Of a stretch of DNA of 64,000 bases, positions 32,266 through 43,224 are shown one piece after another. Numbering within the stretch: position 1 is the first letter of the stretch; the number at the start of each line of letters is the position of its first letter. A model generated the notes under the pieces. It saw nothing but the letters and a program-made list of their open reading frames with translations. It did not search any database and was not told the origin of the DNA. The position numbers and the translations under genes were made by a program. The stretch is from Saturnia japonica (taxonomy: Eukaryota; Arthropoda; Insecta; Lepidoptera; Saturniidae), in the NCBI GenBank assembly GCA_033032175.1, contig CM065323.1:13826001-13890000 (forward strand). Reading direction: 5' to 3'.

Positions 32266-33255
32266 TCAGATATTCTTCAAAAAAAGTACAGTTATGTAAG
32301 TAATGTTGTCCTTGCTCTAACCCTAGGAAAAAAATCGACAGAAGTAAGTATAGCGGTATTTATTTAATTCTAAAAATGCACCATCAGGTGAATATATCAC
32401 CAATACCGGATCGAGTAAAGTATACCTGCTACACCTGACTGGTTTCCTTTATCCTTAAGTTTAGAGTTTAATATGTTAGTAATCTGTTAAACCACAGTGT
32501 TGATAGTGTGTAAAATAGATTTAGTCTTACAGAATAGAACACATACGTAGGTAGAGCTTACTAGATCGACGATGTAAAATGCATGTGGATGTACCATACA
32601 AAATTTAAAATGGTTTTTTGAGAATATATTTTCTACCTTCTACTTCTACAACATATAGAGCTTGCAGTTGGGCAAAAGAGACGACGTGCTAATTTAAAAA
32701 TTGACGTGTCTTTTTAATCAGTCTGGAAATTAAAATCAAACCTGTTGGAAGAATGAAAATATATAAAATCTCTCTTCCCAATGTTATAAAATCAAGCAGG
32801 AATATTTTCACGCATAGTTGACACCTTTGTGTCGTGAGAGAGTTTATTTACAAGAGCTGGCGCTACTATCAGTGATTCTAGAAACTGCTTAGAGGGAAAT
32901 TATATTGAAAAGTAATTGTTTTTGGGAAGCAGACTGGAAATCAGAATTTTCGTAAACATAAAATATATGAGAAAGTATTGTAGGTATTATTACACTTGTC
33001 TTTAACGCTTAGAAAAAATAAATTGTACGATACAAGTAAGTATCGATTCTTTTCCACTGCAACGGTATCAAATAGAGTATTATACTTGACTGATATCGTT
33101 TAATTTCTAATGTCGATAGCATAATCGGTTTCGTTGTGCCATCTTGTGAGTAAAATAATAATAATATGAATATGTAATAATTAGGAACACAAATAAGAGA
33201 TGGCGAGATCAAAATTTGATCTCAAAAAATAGTAACTTTCCTCCCCCTGCTCTAT
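32266..33255. other. AT-rich stretch, nothing assigned
   Basis: AAGTAAGTAT-containing segments at 32343 and 33033 look like distant copies of one repeat (each followed by a similar pattern ending near CTGACTG). No gene is seen. Confidence 0.3.
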
Positions 33256-34835
33256 GGTCCAGGGTTGCAAGATGGTGATTTTTTTTTTCTTTTACCAGTG
33301 CTACCAAATATCTCGTAAAAATCATTATCATTTTTATTGTACAGTTATATAACTATCAATTTGAAATGCATTTCCTTATATGTTTCGAAATTTATAAATG
33401 TTTTTAAGCTTTTCTTCGCTTTTAAAATGATTGACTAGATAGATTTTGATAAGAAAAAAAGTTTTTTACTTCATAGATACTTGTTCCTTATTACTTATCC
33501 AAAAAAAATCATTATCACAATAACTTTATTCATTAAATAGTTATTAAAGTTTTAAGAAAATACGATTTTATAATAATTACGAGTTCTTAAGTCATCCACA
33601 GTGTCATCCGTGGGCATAGCTAGTCTGTAATATGACGATTGACATAAAAAGAGATTTCTTTTTATTAAATTGATATTGCGGAAAACATGTCCACGCGCAC
33701 TCTTTTGTAGTTATGCGGCAGGTACATAAAGAATTTTGCAGTTTAAGGAATGTAATAGAAAATTTTCCAATCAGGAGTAGAGCCAGAACAAATGCGGTTA
33801 ATTGACGAAGATTAAAGAACCCTAAAATTTGATCGCGAAGTAAGTGGTTTGACTATTTGACAACTTGGACTACTGGCTCAACCCTTTCTTGTGAACAATT
33901 TTGGGTGGAAGGTAGGAAAATTTCTAGCAGAGATAGCATGTTAAAAAAATATAAAGGGTTCAATAAAAAAAAAATTATGTATACCGATATCTAAATTTAT
34001 ATGTGATCGCATATTTTCACAGATAAATTTAATATAATCGGACCAAAGAAACAGATAAATGAACAAAAATGTACCAGCAATTATAAAAAAGCAAGGTTAT
34101 AAAGATGAAGAAGGTTGTATTAATTTTCATCATTCGAAGAGAATGTTAAAATACAGGTCTAACATTTATTGTGATGATTATTTTATGAAATATATTAAGA
34201 AAATCAGTATTTTTATTGGTATATTTGCCCTGTGTACGTATATTCTAGTATTTTTTTGAAGTGCCTCGGTATTTTCGTAAAATTTAATCTGTATTCACTG
34301 ATGCTACATCTCGGCTCGCATCATGAGTTAGCAATTTTTATTTCTCTCTGACAGTGTCTCCAGATTGGGGTGCATTTTCCCCATATTGGGGAAAAATAAT
34401 GTCGCTGGGAATTTTGGGGGAAACAAAAGTCGTGGGGAAATTTTTGGGGAATAAAATTTTTTCACCGGGGATATTTGGGGAAGAACCTTAACTGCATAGC
34501 CGTACTACTAACTACTTGTGCCATCTCTGATATTTTAATTCAAACAAATATTAGTCTTCGAAAATATTTACTGGATTTTTTTGGAGTATCTCGACAAATT
34601 TACGGTTCTGTCCTTGATGGATTACATACTCTCTCTCTTCATTTTCAAAGCCTATGGCCCCATTTCTTTTAGGCTTTAGTGTCTCACGTCTAGAGATAGT
34701 AATTAATACAACAACGAATAATATAATGCATTATTCCTACACAATGTATAACAAATTATTGAAAACATTCTTTAATATTATTCTGTTGTTGATTATCCAT
34801 TAATATATCAGTGGTACTTAATGACAATGGTTAAA
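33256..34835. other. AT-rich stretch with possible hAT-like ends and one Helitron 3' end
   Basis: CAGGGTTGCAAGATGG (about 33260), CAGTGCTACCAA (33296) and CAGTGTCTCCAG (34352) each resemble hAT termini, but no inverted partners were found. After the last, several GGGGAA-rich lines run to about 34480. GGGCATAGCTAG|T ending at 33623 matches the 3' end of the Helitron-like repeats. No coding sequence is supported. Confidence 0.3.
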
Positions 34836-34935
34836 NNNNNNNNNNNNNNNNNNNNNNNNNNNNNNNNNNNNNNNNNNNNNNNNNNNNNNNNNNNNNNNNN
34901 NNNNNNNNNNNNNNNNNNNNNNNNNNNNNNNNNNN
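34836..34935. other. Assembly gap (100 Ns)
   Basis: Exactly 100 unknown bases, the conventional size for a gap of unknown length. Order and distance across it are uncertain. Confidence 0.99.
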
Positions 34936-35550
34936 CTTTGTCGCTGTAACTCTCACGCTATGCTCTACAATTTATTAAATAAATAATTAAATTTAATGTG
35001 TAATGGAGAATAAATACTTAAATATTTTCATTTATTATATTATTTTTTTAACTGACTTACATTGATGCCTTGGTACTTCGAACTTCAGCAGAATTAAACC
35101 GAAAGTCATTTTTTTTTTAAATAGTGGTTATCATAAATATATCAACATCAGGAATATTATCAAATTTTGCCTTAATAAATCCTTTATCACACATAGCTAA
35201 TCGGAACCAACTAATAACTCGTATTTAACCAATAAATTTTCAATATTATTGTCTAGTCACGTGTAATAGCAGTAAACGCTGTACTGTTATTAAATAGATA
35301 TAACATTATGACGTCACAACTATGGTGACCAATCATAGCGCGATTATTGCCACGTGATTTTTATTTAAATTTCATCAATTTTTAATTGTTTATAATGAAT
35401 TGAAAAAAAAATTGCATTAAATATCAATATAATTAATAATAAAGTTTTAAAATACATTTAAAAAAAAATCAATAATTTAATTTTTTCAAAAACCCAATAA
35501 CAAGCTAAAATGATTTCTAGGGATTATCTATTCGTACCCACGAGTTACAT
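34936..35550. other. AT-rich stretch, putative intron or 3' flank of the minus-strand gene
   Basis: No exon is recognisable. If the minus-strand signal-peptide exon is real, its intron extends leftwards through here and possibly across the gap. Confidence 0.3.
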
Positions 35551-35574
35551 GAACGCGAACGCGAACGCGAACGC
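35551..35574 (+). repeat. Hexamer repeat (GAACGC)4
   Basis: Four perfect copies of GAACGC in tandem. Confidence 0.9.
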
Positions 35575-35730
35575 TACGAGGCATTGTTATGCTTATACAG
35601 AATTGACGTGTGAAAGCGTTATTATCGTTCGTCCTGGAGCGAGCTGATCGTTTCTACCAAGTTCTACATGTCCCACTGCTGCTCTTTCTTCTTTCGACAA
35701 ATATATTTCTAAATTGAATTTTAAACTCAC

Positions 35731-35844
35731 GAGAAATGCGAGCAGAAGTTCAGTGCCGTCTGTGACGTCATCAGCGAGGCTGCCCATAGCCGTCACCGCT
35801 ACCACGAAGACGGCAAGTCTCAGTACGGAGACACGGTTATACAT
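35731..35844 (-). CDS. First coding exon of a small secreted protein (signal peptide)
   Basis: The ATG (complement 35844-35842) gives MYNRVSVLRLAVFVVAVTA followed by MGSLADD: a short basic start, a hydrophobic core and a likely cleavage after the small residues SLA. Codon 38 ends at 35731, directly followed by GTGAGT (complement of 35730-35725), a strong splice donor in phase 0. The frame continues open past it but turns AT-rich, as an intron would. A TATA box and initiator lie at the right spacing upstream. I do not recognise the protein; only the signal peptide and DDVTDGTELLLAFL are visible. Later exons would lie left of this, possibly beyond the gap. Confidence 0.65.
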
Positions 35845-35873
35845 GACTGCTGAGGAGTGAAGGCACGGTGTAC

Positions 35874-35913
35874 AGAACTGCTGGTGGGTGTGGCAGCGCG
35901 GCCTTCTTATATA
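35874..35913 (-). promoter_or_regulatory. Core promoter (TATA box and initiator) of the minus-strand gene
   Basis: TATATAAG occupies complement 35913-35906. GCAGTT, an arthropod-type initiator, places a start at about 35879, 34 bases from the first T of the box. A 5' UTR of about 35 bases then leads to the ATG, with no upstream ATG. Confidence 0.6.
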
Positions 35914-35974
35914 CCCAATGTGATTAAATGATTACTGTCAATTATTAATCTGCGATTAGCTTCGAGCTTAGAGT

Positions 35975-36010
35975 TCCGCACCGCTCCGCACCGCTCCGCA
36001 CCACTCCGCG
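35975..36010 (+). repeat. 10-bp tandem repeat upstream of the promoter
   Basis: TCCGCACCGC is repeated three times (the third with one change) plus a partial copy, about 65-100 bases upstream of the TATA box on the minus strand. It could be a regulatory cluster or a simple repeat. Confidence 0.7.
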
Positions 36011-36439
36011 ACATCACGCGAGGGATATGTGAGACAGAGGCTAGCGTGACACGATAACCACTTAGCTGATTAACGAAGTTCAAGGTGAGAGGAAGAGATC
36101 ATAGACAGTGCGCAGCCTTCGGAACATATCGGCAATGTGTCACTTGTTTAACGGAAAGTTATTGCCTGTTGTATATAATAAAACTGAAAACATTATAATT
36201 GAAATAATAAAAACACTTAAAAATATTGCTCTATAGAGGCACGTTCCTATTTATATAAGACTTATTTACATAATACCATTTTCTTGAACACACAAGATCA
36301 ACACAGTTTTATACAAATCACAATAGTTTTATGTAGAAAAGTTTAACTAACATTAATTTAATTATTTATTTCAAAAAGGTACCTACCTTATAACTTGAAC
36401 TGTAGTACTTGAGTATACATGGATCCTTACTTAGATTAT

Positions 36440-37330
36440 GAAATTAAATTGTGAGGTTCCTTTTGGAGTCCCGCAGGGTTCACATTTAGGACCGGATTTA
36501 TTCTTGGCTCTTATAAACGACATCACTTATGTTTTACATTGCAAATGTAGAATGATCTCAACAGTATTCAAAAATGGAATACTTCAAATATTATAAACTT
36601 AATTTGGATCAGTGTGTATACATAACATTTATAAGAAAGAAATTGCACACATCAGCAGTTTATCACATAAACGGGACTGTTCTTGCGTTCAGTTCGAAAC
36701 TTGTGACAGTCACTTTAACTATAAATCACATTATAAATGATGATTAAAAATTAATTTAATATTAAAATCACATTAATTAATTATCAAATAATATAATTAA
36801 AATAACTTCCTAATTAGCACAAACATATAAACGAAATTGTTAGACAAACAACCATGACTGTATGGTATATAATACACTTGTTCGAGGCATCTTGGAATAT
36901 TGCAGTAGGTACTGTATGAAACCCCTGCTGACAGTCCATATTGACAAATTCGAGCGAGGCCAAATACAAGTTTTATATCACCTTGCATTTTTTGACGGTC
37001 ACTGTTGAAATCTTGATTCCTAAAACAAACTATTATCACACATTAAGAACTGGAGACATTACAAACTCGCAGATAAATTGCTGATGTATTTCTGTACAAG
37101 CTAGTTCATGGTTTCATAGATTTTCCATACATATTAGAGAGATTGTGTTTCTGCATACCTCGTCCTTCTACTCGCATACGCAAACGCAAAACTTCCACTT
37201 TGTAACCATCTAGTAGCAGTTTCGATCAGCATTGTGTCATTTATGGTATGTTCAAAAAGTCATAAACCTATTATTTAGACTCATTCAGTTTCATTTAAAA
37301 CCAAAATAAAGCAGTATTATAATACGTAGT
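36440..37330 (+). pseudogene. Heavily decayed LINE reverse transcriptase remnant
   Basis: VPFGVPQGSHLGPDLFLAL with INDI near 36460 is the RT motif before the catalytic box. Then CVYITFIRKK, LVRGILEYCSRYC (36877), HIDKFERGQIQVLYH, and KLVHGFIDFPYILERL (37105) follow the order of the post-RT domain of CR1/Jockey-like elements. The catalytic Asp pair itself is lost. Frame changes are numerous. Confidence 0.6.
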
Positions 37331-37399
37331 TATTTTATGCGTTTTTTAATATAAATCTTTTTCAAATTATTTACGTCTCTTAGCATTATTTTTTCTCTT

Positions 37400-37679
37400 T
37401 AATATTTTGTGTAAGAGATAGGCATATGCTATCGCTGAATCTTTTTTAGATGTATTAAGGAATAACATGTTTGTGACGCGTTAAAGCAGTTAGGCAGGTC
37501 CTCGAATTCCGACTTACGTAACAAAATACAATATTTAATGTTAGCTAACAACTGTAACCTATTGTTAGATAACATACTATTCCTCGCGAGTCTGGCTATC
37601 TTATACATTTAGATTAGAGAGTTTAAACAAACAAATATAGAAAAAAAAAACTCTTGCGCTTTATTATATTAGTATAGAT
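37400..37679 (-). mobile_element. Helitron-like fragment, minus strand
   Basis: Minus-strand reading begins TCTATACTAATATAATAAAG then CGCAAGAGTTT, the same kind of 5' end as at 27.85 kb. It contains near its left part the GATAGGCATATGCTATCGC motif shared with 28.89 kb. No clear CTRR end was found, so the left limit is approximate. Confidence 0.45.
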
Positions 37680-38375
37680 TAATAATTTATTTTGTTTATT
37701 ATAAATACGCAATTTATTTGTTGTTTTTATTGTATAACAGAACTATGTCTGCATCTAAAAGAGTTTAATTTATTTAAATTGTATTACTGGTATTCCAAGA
37801 CTGAATCCAGTTTTCTAGACCTGATAAAAATCCTTATCGTCGGTAGCCGTCGGGAATCACAGCACACATCTACGATCATACATTATTAAATGTTCACATA
37901 ACTCTTGCTTGCCTACTTACATGAATTATTTGTTTAATTTAATAAACAAAGTATTTGATTGACAGGGTCGTCGCTTTGCTACTTCCACCAGGTGCCTTCT
38001 GCCAGGATAATCATTTTAAATTCGACTTATAATGTAGAGAAGTGGTAGCTACTTTATTTATTCAGCTGACCCCAGTTATTTCACGTAATATTGGTTTAAT
38101 GATTAGTAAAGATAGTCGCCCGTAAACATTATCAAAATTTATGATGAGCGGCCGCGCTCTCGTGACTCAGTGCTGCCGCGGCGCGACTGACAGTGCGTCA
38201 TGCGTCACGAACGCCGCACGCGAGCTTCATGCGTGACGCGTGACGCGGCACCACGGCACCGGGGGGCGCTCCCTTTTTTCAGATATTATAATAAAGTGTT
38301 TGACGCGAACAAAAAATAAGCTAATCGGTTGCCTTGTAAACACTGTGAGACTCTCTCTATATCAAAACAATTTAA
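37680..38375. other. Spacer with a CpG-rich patch
   Basis: No gene. A GC-rich patch (38150-38275) contains GCGTGACGCGTGACGCGG, related to GACGCGTGACGCGAGG at 47.28 kb; it could be a shared repeat. Confidence 0.35.
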
Positions 38376-38392
38376 TAATAGGTCAGGGAAAA

Positions 38393-39366
38393 AGTTTCTT
38401 CGTATTTTTATAAATAGTTTTGGCAGTTTTCCTTGATGTTAACCTTACAGAACCTAAAGAATTCTGAAGAGACCGAAACAGGTTAAAATCTGAAGGTACA
38501 AGGTCAGGGCTATATATATATATATATTCTCTTTATTTGGTTAGCCAACAGTTGTACAATATTTCTTTAATTAACATACAGTTTATGAAAATATGCCTAA
38601 AAGTACTAACTAATTATAGGCTAACACAGCATGCAAAATTATATTAGCTAATTATGTCATAAACTTAAACCTAAAAAACCTAAACCTAACAAACCAACCA
38701 AAAAAAAACCAATGATGTCTAAAACATTACTTATAATAAGCAGTGATATATTTTCGATATTTCGATAAAGTGTCCACATGAATATGGTGGGTGCACTGGC
38801 ACCTCCAAGCCAAACTGTCTTCATTTTTGCTGAGTGGCTAAAGATGTGTGTTGACTAGCGTTATCGTGATAAAGATCACACTTCTCCTGTTGATCAATTC
38901 TGGCTGCTTTCCCTCAACTGCTTCCTTTAATCTCATCAGTTGTCGGCAGTAGAGATTCGAATCGACGATTTTTCCTGGCGGTAAAAGCTCATAATGAACA
39001 ATGCCCTTCCAGTCCCACCATACACACAGTATCACCTTACTTCGAGTTAGCTTAGGTTTAGGTGAAGACTGGCCGACCTTAAACCACGACCTTTTTCACA
39101 TGTTCTCATCGTAAGTGATCCACTTTTCATTCGCCACTTATCAATATCTTCAAAAACGGCTCGATTTCATTACGTCTCAATAATGAGTTGCTACTGCTAT
39201 GCCGATCTTGCTCCACTTTTTCAAAAATGGCGTCCATTTTATTTGTAACAGGGCAACCAGGGCGTGGTGCATCTTTAACATCAAAATTTCCGCACTGAAA
39301 ACGTTTGAACCAAATTTGTGCTTTTCTTACTGACACTGAATTATCGAATTTCTTCATTACATTCAC
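38393..39366 (-). pseudogene. Mariner transposase relic
   Basis: Minus strand from 39366: SVRKAQIWFKRFQCGNFDV with DAPRPGCPV (second HTH and linker), VEQDRHSSS, then after a deletion EPFLKILISGE (usually TGDEKW), VILCVWWDWKGIVHYELL, LPPGKIVDSNLYCRQL and NRRSVIF. VPVHPPYS is cut off by an insertion and the sequence resumes at about 38523 with SPDLVPSDFNLFRSLQ and NSLGSVRLTS. The family's D,D34D motif is incomplete because HQDNARPH is degraded. Frame changes confirm a pseudogene. Confidence 0.8.
38530..38775. mobile_element. Nested insertion in mariner with (TA)n at one edge
   Basis: The mariner motif HPPYSPDL is split: HPPYS is encoded next to 38775, SPDL next to 38523. The intervening ~245 bp is AT-rich, has no coding potential and is bordered on the left by (TA)n (38513-38527). 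A TA-targeting element is possible; no terminal repeats were identified. Confidence 0.45.
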
Positions 39367-39529
39367 TTATTTTACAGAAAGAGAAACAAATGAAAAATAG
39401 CGGGAAACACCTTTTTTTTTTTTTTTTTTTTAATGTTACCAAAACCAGCCAGATAGAAATAGTACAGCCAAAGAAATTTTATAACAAGTTTATACCTACG
39501 TTAAGCGAAAACACTTTTCCTCGACCTAA

Positions 39530-40313
39530 ATAAAACTTTGATTGATTTAGATCCCGCATGTTAGCAATAATATTGAAGAGAGGCGAAGCGCGAAACAAAC
39601 ACATTAGTGTTCTCAAAGTATCTCGGGCAAACTCATCGATCACAATAAGATTACACTTTACATGTGAGATGTTACTTTAAATGGAAATGCGCTGTTATTA
39701 TACCGACCCGCCACCTAGCGCCACTAGCGCCACCTCACTACAACGCAAATTCGCGTCATGTGGCTCACTATATTGAGGCTCTGATGACCGCATCAGAGTT
39801 CTTCCCCTAGATTCCGGGGATTTTAGTGCCCTAAGGAGAAAAATGTAAAGGGGGATTCAGGGTTTTTTTTACTTGGGTATAAATAATTAAGTCTGTTTGT
39901 AAGTTCGTCCATCGACCAAGCTCATACTAGAGGTGATCTTTAAATCAATAAATTGTGTTTTTAATTACTTTTCATTCGTGAACAAGGTAACTACTGTTAA
40001 TCACAAATGAAAAAACAGGTTGAAAATATTACCTGTTAATATAAGTCAATGCACAAGACGCTTTAAAACGCAATAGTAAATGAGTAATGTTTTAATTACA
40101 TAATAACTAATCGTAAAATATTTTTTTAGAGACATTACAATATTGTATGGCTAATACTGAATTGGTACTACGTAATTTCTTTAAAAACAGTTTAATTCAT
40201 TTGTCAATTATTTTGTTATCAGTATCTCAATGATTTAATTATTGTGGTTCGTTTTGAATTAATATTACTAATATTTGATCGTTTCACACTGTATAGGAAA
40301 TGAAATTATGAGA
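39530..40313. other. Spacer with CTCF-like motifs and a hairpin
   Basis: No gene. The minus strand at 39708-39735 carries two copies of a GCGCTAG(G)TGGCG core, close to the conserved CTCF site. CTCTGATGACCGCATCAGAG (39779-39798) is a perfect 8-base stem with a 4-base loop. Confidence 0.4.
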
Positions 40314-40431
40314 ATATTTAGCGGAAGTGAGGAACAGAGTGTAAAGTTCCTCATCCGCCATAGAAAAGGGACGGGTGCTATGTCTGGCGGGCAGCTGCCC
40401 AGCGTTTGTTGTCGGGTTCTTGTATATATAC
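40314..40431 (+). repeat. 118-bp dispersed repeat, copy 1 (uninterrupted)
   Basis: From ATTTAGCGGAAGTGAGGAAC to TCTTGTATATATACTCA. Contains a TGAGGAAC/GTTCCTCA hairpin and TCTGGCGGGCAGCTGCCC. The same sequence lies at 43002-43224, interrupted there by a retroposon. Confidence 0.8.
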
Positions 40432-41168
40432 TCAATTAACTAATACTCAAATCCTAACCTAATAAAAATACGGAACACACACTAATTGAATAAAGTAGTC
40501 TTTATTTATTTATATTTATAAAATGTTGAATGCGAAAGGGTGGCGCCACCATTAGTAATGTTTCCTTTAATAGCGCCGACAGGCATAAACCGCAGTCTAT
40601 CGTAAATAATTGTTAATTCTTATTTAAATAATTAATAGCCGATCCAGACTCGCCCACGTCACCCTACTACATGTACACAGTTCTCGTTTCTGCTCATAGA
40701 GGACGTTCCACGCTCACAATACACTCTCACTTGTACACCGCAGAGAGAGCTCTAAACACAATGTTACTTCGCAATCTCAGATCAAGTTTCACTTCGTATC
40801 AATATTAATGACGCTAATTTTAAGTTCGCACTCACTTTAAACACGACTCAGAATAATGCACTAATTGTATTATTAACTAGTAATACTAGTCCATGTCGTA
40901 TCAGGACTGTCTGGGTGTTCAGTATTAAGATGATTTCTGCTACCAATAGATGTCACTGAACCATTTTTATTCTTACCGCGAGTACTATGAGTTATTACGA
41001 TATCTATTGTCGTAACTAGAGGGCGTTATACATTTTAGAAAAGAGGTATTGTTTTGTATATTTAAATATGTTAGTGTATCTTTGTACAATTTGTTCTTCC
41101 TAGTCTTATAAATAAATAAAATAGTAGTCATTGAGTGTTGTGTTGTGATTTAACACTGGCAGATACGA

Positions 41169-41240
41169 GGCGGGGCCGGGCGGGGCCGGGCCGGGCGGGC
41201 CGGGCGGGGCGGGGCGGGGCGGGGCGGGGCGGGGTGGGAC
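41169..41240 (+). repeat. G-rich array with G-quadruplex potential
   Basis: Repeats of CGGGG and CGGGCC run for about 70 bases, ending (CGGGG)n then GTGGGAC. More than ten G-runs of at least three lie on the plus strand. Confidence 0.9.
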
Positions 41241-41402
41241 CGCACGACTGCACACAGTGCACACATTCACAAACTAAACTCCAAATTACAGAGATCGCGT
41301 CTAATGCAATTACCCTTTATAAATAAGATTGTTGCATTCGCATTGATCGGCACTGATACTTCTTGCTGATGTTCAAGTCACTACACGAGAACAACTAGTG
41401 AA

Positions 41403-41449
41403 GCACGCATGCACACACGCATGCACACACGCACGCACCCACGCACGCT
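41403..41449 (+). repeat. CA/CG-rich microsatellite
   Basis: Imperfect (CACG/CACA/CATG) repeats such as GCATGCACACACGCATGC. Confidence 0.8.
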
Positions 41450-43001
41450 CTTTGCAACTAATAATATTATCAATGATAACAAATGAGAAGTGATACCTTT
41501 AGGGAAGTATTTTATTTAAGATACTGCAAACTACTACAACTTATGTGTTATTCACACAAAGAACGTACAAGTAACTCATCGAGAGCAATATTTAAAACAA
41601 AGCATTCTTGTAAGTTTTAAAGTTATTATAAGTGTAGTAAGTTTACGTCAAGTAGGATTGAGATTGTTAACTTTTGAATAAAACCGGGTGTGCATTAGGA
41701 AAGTTACATCTCAAATGTACTCCTAAATTACGTATCGAGGGTTGATCCGGCGGAGACGAGAGGTCTCGAGCGACGTCAGATCGCACTTCTTCAGCATTTG
41801 CTCCTTTAGTGGAACAAAAACACGTATTTTTAACAGAATGGAGTTATTGTCAATACTGTTCGGTAGTCGATGGATGCGGTACGAGAATATTTTCTACAAA
41901 AAGTGATATTAATATTTGTGAAGGTACCTCGGTATTTAAGGTCACCCGACCTCACCCTGTGTGATTTTTTTAAAATCTAATTCTATTCTTTGTTTTATAA
42001 AATCTAAATGTACCTATATTCTAAAATCTAAAGTGTACACCAGCAAACTACAAATAATCGGACACTGTACCTATACGACGCAAAAAAAGACATGACTCTA
42101 AAACTGAGAGCATGTAAATGGTCGTCAGATTGCGCGCTCAATGAAAAAAATTCGTACGAAAAAAAGAAAATATTTCGAGTAAACAATATTAACTAAACAC
42201 TTCGAAATATATATTTTCTGACACAGATTTAAGAAAAAGGCAGACGGAGCCTTCAGAAGAACAAATGCGAGACATTTATTTAGCTCTGTATCCTTGACAA
42301 CCATATTATAACGACACGTGCGATCGTATGAATAATGTTGCCAGGGATTTGTTAACCCATTATCCGTCATCAAACTGCTTTTGTACCTACTTGAAATGAA
42401 GGGCCCAAAGACCGCTACATACTAACTTTCAACTAAATGTACATCTGCCATATTGATTTTTTTATTATCACTTAATATTTCTTGGTTCTCTCCATGTCTT
42501 TTGTATTAACTTACCATATGCACTTATCATGAATGGTTCGGATGTCGTAAGCGTTTGAAACTTTTGGCCGGCCATGTTGGATTTTAGATTTATGCTTGAG
42601 ATACTAAATTCACTAGGGTTCACTTTAATTTTTACTTTGAAACCATGTCGCAATATCTTTCTGTGTTTGCAGATCGTTATCATACTACAAACTATTGCGT
42701 AACTAATATTACCGTCCTTTTGGTTACGTGGTAATTAGGTTATAAATAAAACTATCTTTAATACACATTATATTTTACTATAACTTCCATGAAAATATTT
42801 CATTGTAACCTAGCAACATTTATGTAATTTTATTTTCAATAACAAAATAACGGAATATACTATCAAAATATGCTTTGTTACCAATGAAACGATACTCCGT
42901 CTTTCTTTTATTGTTTTTTGAAGAATTTTTACAATGTAATAGCACACACGACGGCATGTTTTTCAAATAATAATAAAACACATGGGAGCTGACATTGCAT
43001 G

Positions 43002-43224
43002 ATTTAGTGGAGGTGAGGAACAGAGAGTAAAGTTCCTCATCCGCCATAGAAAAGAGAGGATCCTCCGGCCAGACGGGCGCTATGTCTGGCGGGCAGCTGC
43101 CCCGACTGTTGTTTTTTTTTTTTTTTAGAACTGACTACACTGTTAGCCTTAGGGGCCCTAAAGCCGCTGCGGCTTTTACAGCTTCACCGGAATTGGACAG
43201 TCGGGTTCTTGTATATATACTCAA
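43002..43224 (+). repeat. 118-bp dispersed repeat, copy 2, with inserted retroposon
   Basis: Matches 40314-40431 on both sides of the insertion: ATTTAGTGGAGGTGAGGAAC ... GCGGGCAGCTGCCCC, then after the insertion TCGGGTTCTTGTATATATAC. An extra ~18 bases (GGATCCTCCGGCCAGACG) lie in the left half relative to copy 1. Confidence 0.8.
43112..43196 (-). mobile_element. Poly(A) retroposon copy 3, inserted in the 118-bp repeat
   Basis: The T-run at 43111-43126 (A-tail on the minus strand) is followed by ACTGACTACACTGTTAGCC and the same core as at 2.04 kb, ending CCGGAATTGG. Bordering sequences CCCGACTGT and ACAGTCGGG are perfect 9-base inverse complements. It is 5' truncated relative to copy 1. Confidence 0.75.

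Larger units (their letters stand above)
38385..39525 (-). mobile_element. Mariner transposon (classic mariner group), decayed
   Basis: TAGGTCAGGGAAAAAGTTTC near 38392 and the complement of the sequence near 39500-39528 (TTTAGGTCGAGGAAAAGTG) look like diverged terminal repeats. Between them the minus strand encodes pieces of a mariner transposase. The element measures about 1.15 kb and includes a nested insertion of about 240 bp, so some of the coding region has been deleted. Confidence 0.65.
40432..43001. other. Intergenic stretch, simple repeats only
   Basis: No host exon or transposon protein was recognised. GGTGGCGCCACC at 40539-40550 is a perfect 12-base palindrome. The G-rich and CA-rich arrays are listed separately. 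Two minus-strand frames of 71-82 codons (42.1-42.7 kb) have no recognisable features. Confidence 0.35.

Noticed and set aside
42125..43047. Minus-strand frames of 71-82 codons
   Set aside because: No domain, no splice context, composition like the surrounding intergenic DNA.
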